Shown here in pieces: positions 60,170 through 64,000 of a DNA stretch of 64,000 nt. The notes beneath the pieces are model-generated. The model did not search any database and was not told the DNA's origin. It saw nothing but the letters and a program-made list of their open reading frames with translations. Every line of letters begins with the position of its first letter. Position 1 is the stretch's first letter. The position numbers and the translations under genes were made by a program. Source of the stretch: Arenicola marina (taxonomy: Eukaryota; Annelida; Polychaeta; Arenicolidae); NCBI GenBank assembly GCA_964019135.1, contig OZ025261.1, forward strand, positions 33,310,738 to 33,374,737. The letters are read 5' to 3'.

Positions 60170-60543
60170 AACACACCATCGTCTCTGCACAGCCGGCCTG
60201 GTACTATAGCCTAGTATAGCTATAGGTACGTTGGTCATGTTGGTGTGTGTGCCAGATTAGGTGTCGAAAGCGGGATAGTTATATTAACTAACGAGATCCA
60301 ACCATAATGAAACCATAGTGTCTCAGTGGCCATGTGGCTGGTTAATACAGGTTGCAGATCCAGGGCCATCCTTATGTAAACTCACCATGATTTCTGAATG
60401 GTTAAAACGTCTCTGGAGTTTATATGGCGGAAAGGCTGGAAGAAGAATCGTGCCTGTAGCATGTCCGACCAAGCATGTCGTTGCTGCCACGAAACATATG
60501 GCACCTGGGGCACGTCTTTCATTCCTCTCTGGCAAAACTGCAG

Positions 60544-60840
60544 CATACGTCACCCGAGCTGCCACTCGAGACATGTCTTCGCGACCCGCCAGCGACAGTG
60601 AACGGAGTCCTAACGCCGGACACAGCTCCCAGGAAGTGGGATTGCACGGACATCCGGCATCCCCAGTGTCCGGAAGGTATGCGGATCCGGCGTTCGGAGC
60701 CCCGGGATCATCGGCCTGTGCTCAATGAGCTGCTGCCAGAAGGTCACAGCGGACTGGATTACTTCGAATTCGCTTTTCCGTTCTTCGTCGAGAGTCCCAA
60801 CTTTAATACCTGCGTTATGGAAGAGGATGACGGCCATCTG
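60544..60840 (+). CDS. Possible internal exon of unknown product, 99 codons
   Basis: The acceptor (cattcctctctggcaaaactgcag region, ending at 60543) and the donor GTGAGT at 60841 bound 297 bases, exactly 99 codons, phase 0 at both ends, with no stop. It reads WDCTDIRHPQCPEGMRI, then HSGLDYFEFAFPFFVESPNF, then NTCVMEEDDGHL. Three cysteines and aromatic-rich stretches make it protein-like, but I do not recognise the family. Other frames are partly open over the first half, so the start is less sure than the end. Its last 13 bases and donor are the seed of the 40-bp minisatellite that follows. Confidence 0.4.
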
Positions 60841-62158
60841 GTGAGTGCCATGATGTGATTAGACTACTGACGGCCAACTAGTGCCGTCAATTGCGCCATA
60901 ATGGCAGTGGCATAATGTGACTTGACCATTGACGGCCGTCTGGTGAGTGCGATGCTGTGATTAGACCATTGACGGCCGTCTGGTGAGTGCGATGCTGTGA
61001 TTAGACCATTGGCGGCCATCTGGTGAGTGCCATGATATGATTATACCATTGGCGGCCATCTGGTGAATGCCATGATATGATTATACCATTGACGGCAGTC
61101 TGGTGAGTGCGATGCTGTGATTAGACCATTGACGGCCGTCTGGTGAGTGCGATGCTGTGATTAGACCATTGGCGGCCATCTGGTGAGTGCGATGCTGTGA
61201 TTAGACCATTGGCGGCCATCTGGTGAGTGCCATGATATGATTATACCATTGGCGGCCATCTGGTGACTGCCATGATATGATTATACCATTGACGGCCGTC
61301 TGGTGAGTGCAATGCTGTGATTAGACCATTGACGGCCGTTGGTGAGTGCGATGCTGTGATTAGACCATTGGCGGCCATCTGGTGAGTGCGATGCTGTGAT
61401 TAGACCATTGGCGGCCATTTGGTGAGTGCGATGCTGTGATTAGACCATTGGCGGCCATCTGGTGAGTGCCATGATATGATTATACCATTGGCGGTCATCT
61501 GGTGAGTGCCATGATGTGATTAGACCATTGGCGGCCATCTGGTGACTGCCATGATATGATTATACCATTGGCGGCCATCTGGTGACTGCCATGATGTGAT
61601 TAGACCATTGGCGGCCATCTGGTGACTGCCATGATATGATTAGACCATTGGCGGCCATCTGGTGAGGGCCATGATGTGATTGTACCATTGACGGCCGCCT
61701 GGTGAGTGCCATGATGTGATTAGACCATTGGTGGCCATCTGGTGAGTTCCATGATGTGATTAGACCATTAACGGCCATCTGGTGAGTGCCATGATGTGAT
61801 TAGACCATTAACGGCCATCTGGTGAGTTCCATGATGTGATTAGACCATTGACGGCCATCTGGTGAGTGCCATGATGTGATTAGACCATTGGTGGCCATCT
61901 GGTGAGTTCCATGATGTGATTAGACCATTGACGGCCATCTGGTGACTGCCATGATGTGATTAGGCCATTGACGGCCATCTGGTGACTGCCATGATGTGAT
62001 TAGACCATTGGTGGCCATCTGGTGAGTTTCATGATGTGATTAGACCATTGACGGCCATCTGGTGACTGCCATGATGTGATTAGACCATTGACGGCCATCT
62101 GGTGAGTGCCATGATGTGATTAGACCACTGACAGCCGTCTGGTGAGTGCCATGATATG
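60828..62158. repeat. 40-bp minisatellite, about 33 copies
   Basis: The unit is gacggccatctggtgagtgc followed by catgatgtgattagaccatt. Variants (gatgctgtg, catgatatgattata, ggcggccat, gcggtcat) are interleaved in runs, indicating rounds of block duplication in the left half. Almost every unit carries ctggtgagt, a close match to a 5' splice site. Frames across it (60610-60837 and 61560-61778 minus) are by-products. Confidence 0.96.
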
Positions 62159-62255
62159 CTAGAAGGGTAACACTATATACATTTATATCGTTTATTTGTA
62201 TCTTTGGCACAACGCTTATAATACATGACTGTTTACAAATCTAAAAGCAATAATA

Positions 62256-63575
62256 ATATTATAATAATAAGTTTATTGTGCACTGTAGGCTCACAGCCTC
62301 AAAGTACAAATATACGCAAGTAAACATCAAGTAAATAAGGTAACATTTTCAAACAGTTTTTCCCTTAATTTGAACGCATCGCGGAGAAATAGCACGATGT
62401 TATATAGGGTGGGGGTATCTATTGACATCATCAAAAATATAAATTCCCAACGCAAGTTCTGCTTCTGATCTGTGACTTCAGGTAGGTATTTTTTCCGTGA
62501 CGCTTGATACAAAGGCCAAAAACAGATTAATTGTATCTTATCTTCTATAACACTTTCACCATTATTTTTACAATACATAAACAGTCTTTCTTCCCTTGGG
62601 ATTCCTAAATGTCTGCCCTTTTTTATACTTTCTATATGTGTCAAGTCGGTTATTTCTTCTAGGCAGTTGAGCCAATTTGTATGTGCTCTGTACATCAGTT
62701 CACCCTTAGTTGTTTTTAAAAATAAATCCTCATCTCCTATTTGCTGATGCGTCCAGACTTCTTCAAATCCGAGCTCTAACAATATTATTTTCACTTCAGT
62801 GGCCCATGTGCACCTCCCCCTATAATCTAATTCCAATAGCGAATTATATGTTTCTTTTGGGAGAGACTGGTCCTCATTCCTGACGAGCTTCATCCAGAAC
62901 TTTAGCATCTTCATAACACACATTATTTGGACTGGGTACGTTCCAACTTCTCCCATAACAGCTGCATTTGATGTCGATGCAGGTAGTTTTAATATCCATT
63001 TGCAATATTTCACTTGGACACACTATAATGTCCTTCACCTTATATACCAAAATCTCTGCTCCATAGGTTAGAATCGGCAATACCATTTTATCAAATAATT
63101 CGAATTGGATCGTAGGTTCTAACCCACCACATTTGCTATTTACAGATTTAATAAAATTCACAGCCTTTCCAGCTTGTGCGGAGAGGGTTTGCTGAGCCAA
63201 GGTCCAGATTAGCTTAGGGGTAAGAAAACCAGCCCTAGATACTGGTGATAGTCTCTATCCTCTTTCCTTTCAAAACACATTTTTCATTTCTCTTCTGTAT
63301 CCCCCATTACTTAATACCTTAACCTTTGTCTTTGTTAGATTAATTGATATTCCCCAGCTTTCACAGAACTCGCTAATCGTATAAATAAGTTTCTGTAATC
63401 TACCCACAGTATCAGCTGCTTCAATCATATCGTCTGCAAACAGTAGCAGGCACAAATTATCATATATATGGCTTTCCTGAATACCAGGGAAATCATTTGA
63501 TTTGCAACATTCTATGAGTTTGTTCAGACAAAAGTTAAAAAGGAAGGGGCTGAAAGCAATATGAGCCCTGTTAAC
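62256..63575 (-). mobile_element. 5'-truncated LINE, RT core to 3' end
   Basis: Reading on minus, it begins in reverse transcriptase motif B (SPFLFNFCLNKLIE) at about 63560. It continues through motif C as LCLLLFADDM (FADD in place of YADD), then INLTKTKVKVLSNGG. A frameshift near 63230 leads to FELFDKMVLPILTYGAEI; another near 62950-63010 leads to KYCKWILKLPASTSNAAVMG and onward to the C-terminus (62327-63013), which is a single long frame of 228 codons. The 3' end gives way to (AAT)n at 62240-62268. It is inactive. It is the same family as the nested fragment at 57528-57817. Confidence 0.85.
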
Positions 63576-63601
63576 ACATCAACAGATATGGGCATTATAT
63601 G

Positions 63602-64000
63602 GAATGGAATGGTTTATTTCGTTTCAACAATAGGCCAGAGGCCCTCGTGTTGACAACATACATGGCACACAATACAATCTTATTCAGTTATATCTCTTAA
63701 ATAGTTCAAACGCCTTGTATGCAAATTCTGCTAGTTTATTTAATACTTTTGAATTTGTCGTCGTCATAAGGGATATATATTTCATATGGTCAGGTCTTTG
63801 CCAATAATATTTTGGTAAGATTGTGCTTCTTCAGTCGCTATACAGCGGACACTCTAACAAAAAATTATGCTCATTCTCGAGGACATTACATTGGGACACG
63901 TTCTCTCTTCGACAGAGATTGCCCTGGGCTTATGCCACCTTCCCATTTCTATTTTTAATCGATGGCTAAAAGTGCGCACTATTATAAAGGGGCGACACAA
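63602..64000 (-). pseudogene. LINE C-terminus and 3' UTR fragment, running off the window
   Basis: Reverse complement of the family at 56700-57930. On minus it has an 'LENEHNFLLECPLYSD'-like block near 63880-63830, then the 3' UTR with ataagattgtattgtgtgcc and a ccattccattcc-type end at 63602-63625. It continues past 64000. Confidence 0.65.

Overview
The window is eukaryotic nuclear DNA. It has introns with consensus splice sites, 5'-truncated non-LTR retrotransposons (LINEs), SINE-like tRNA relics and a very high load of minisatellites. There are no operons, ribosome binding sites or dense coding. A secreted C-type lectin gene, L1/Tx1-like and CR1/L2-like LINEs, and abundant large minisatellites would suit a marine invertebrate such as a lancelet. 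That assignment is an inference; nothing here proves the species.

Layout: (1) 0-4 kb: a 51-bp repeat, a decayed L1/Tx1-like LINE (about 311-1600), and the first three exons of a C-type lectin gene on the minus strand (3563 down to 1657). The LINE relic lies where the next exon would be expected. (2) 4-13.8 kb: mostly non-coding, with an 11-bp tandem array, dispersed and inverted repeat families (7.9-8.7 and 12.5-12.9 kb), an 'aagcgccc' repeat, and one stray monomer (11365-11410) of the big satellite that follows. (3) 13.85-22.28 kb: an uninterrupted array of about 135 copies of a 62-bp C-rich monomer. It produces huge but meaningless open frames in all three forward frames. (4) 22.9-49.3 kb: a tandem array of a roughly 6-kb unit (five copies, two incomplete), a macrosatellite built from older LINE and SINE relics. 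One copy carries a young 5'-truncated LINE with target-site duplication and poly(A), nested in an older LINE of the same clade. One copy has a perfect 66-bp palindrome where its sisters have (TA)n, and the array ends at that same spot. (5) 49.5-50.9 kb: a 27-bp minisatellite. (6) 51.0-56.2 kb: probable exons of a gene with a tyrosine-recombinase-like (Crypton-like) C-terminal domain, whose last exon is split by a 2.5-kb LINE. (7) 56.7-57.9 kb: a decayed LINE with a second LINE inserted in reverse. (8) 59.7-60.2 kb: a cluster of hairpins. (9) 60.5-62.2 kb: a possible 99-codon exon whose 3' end and splice donor have been amplified into about 33 copies of a 40-bp minisatellite. (10) 62.2-64 kb: two more minus-strand LINE fragments.

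The lectin and recombinase-like genes are the only host-type genes supported. Exon calls rest on splice-site consensus, intron-phase agreement and recognisable domain motifs read by eye; no alignment or search was run.
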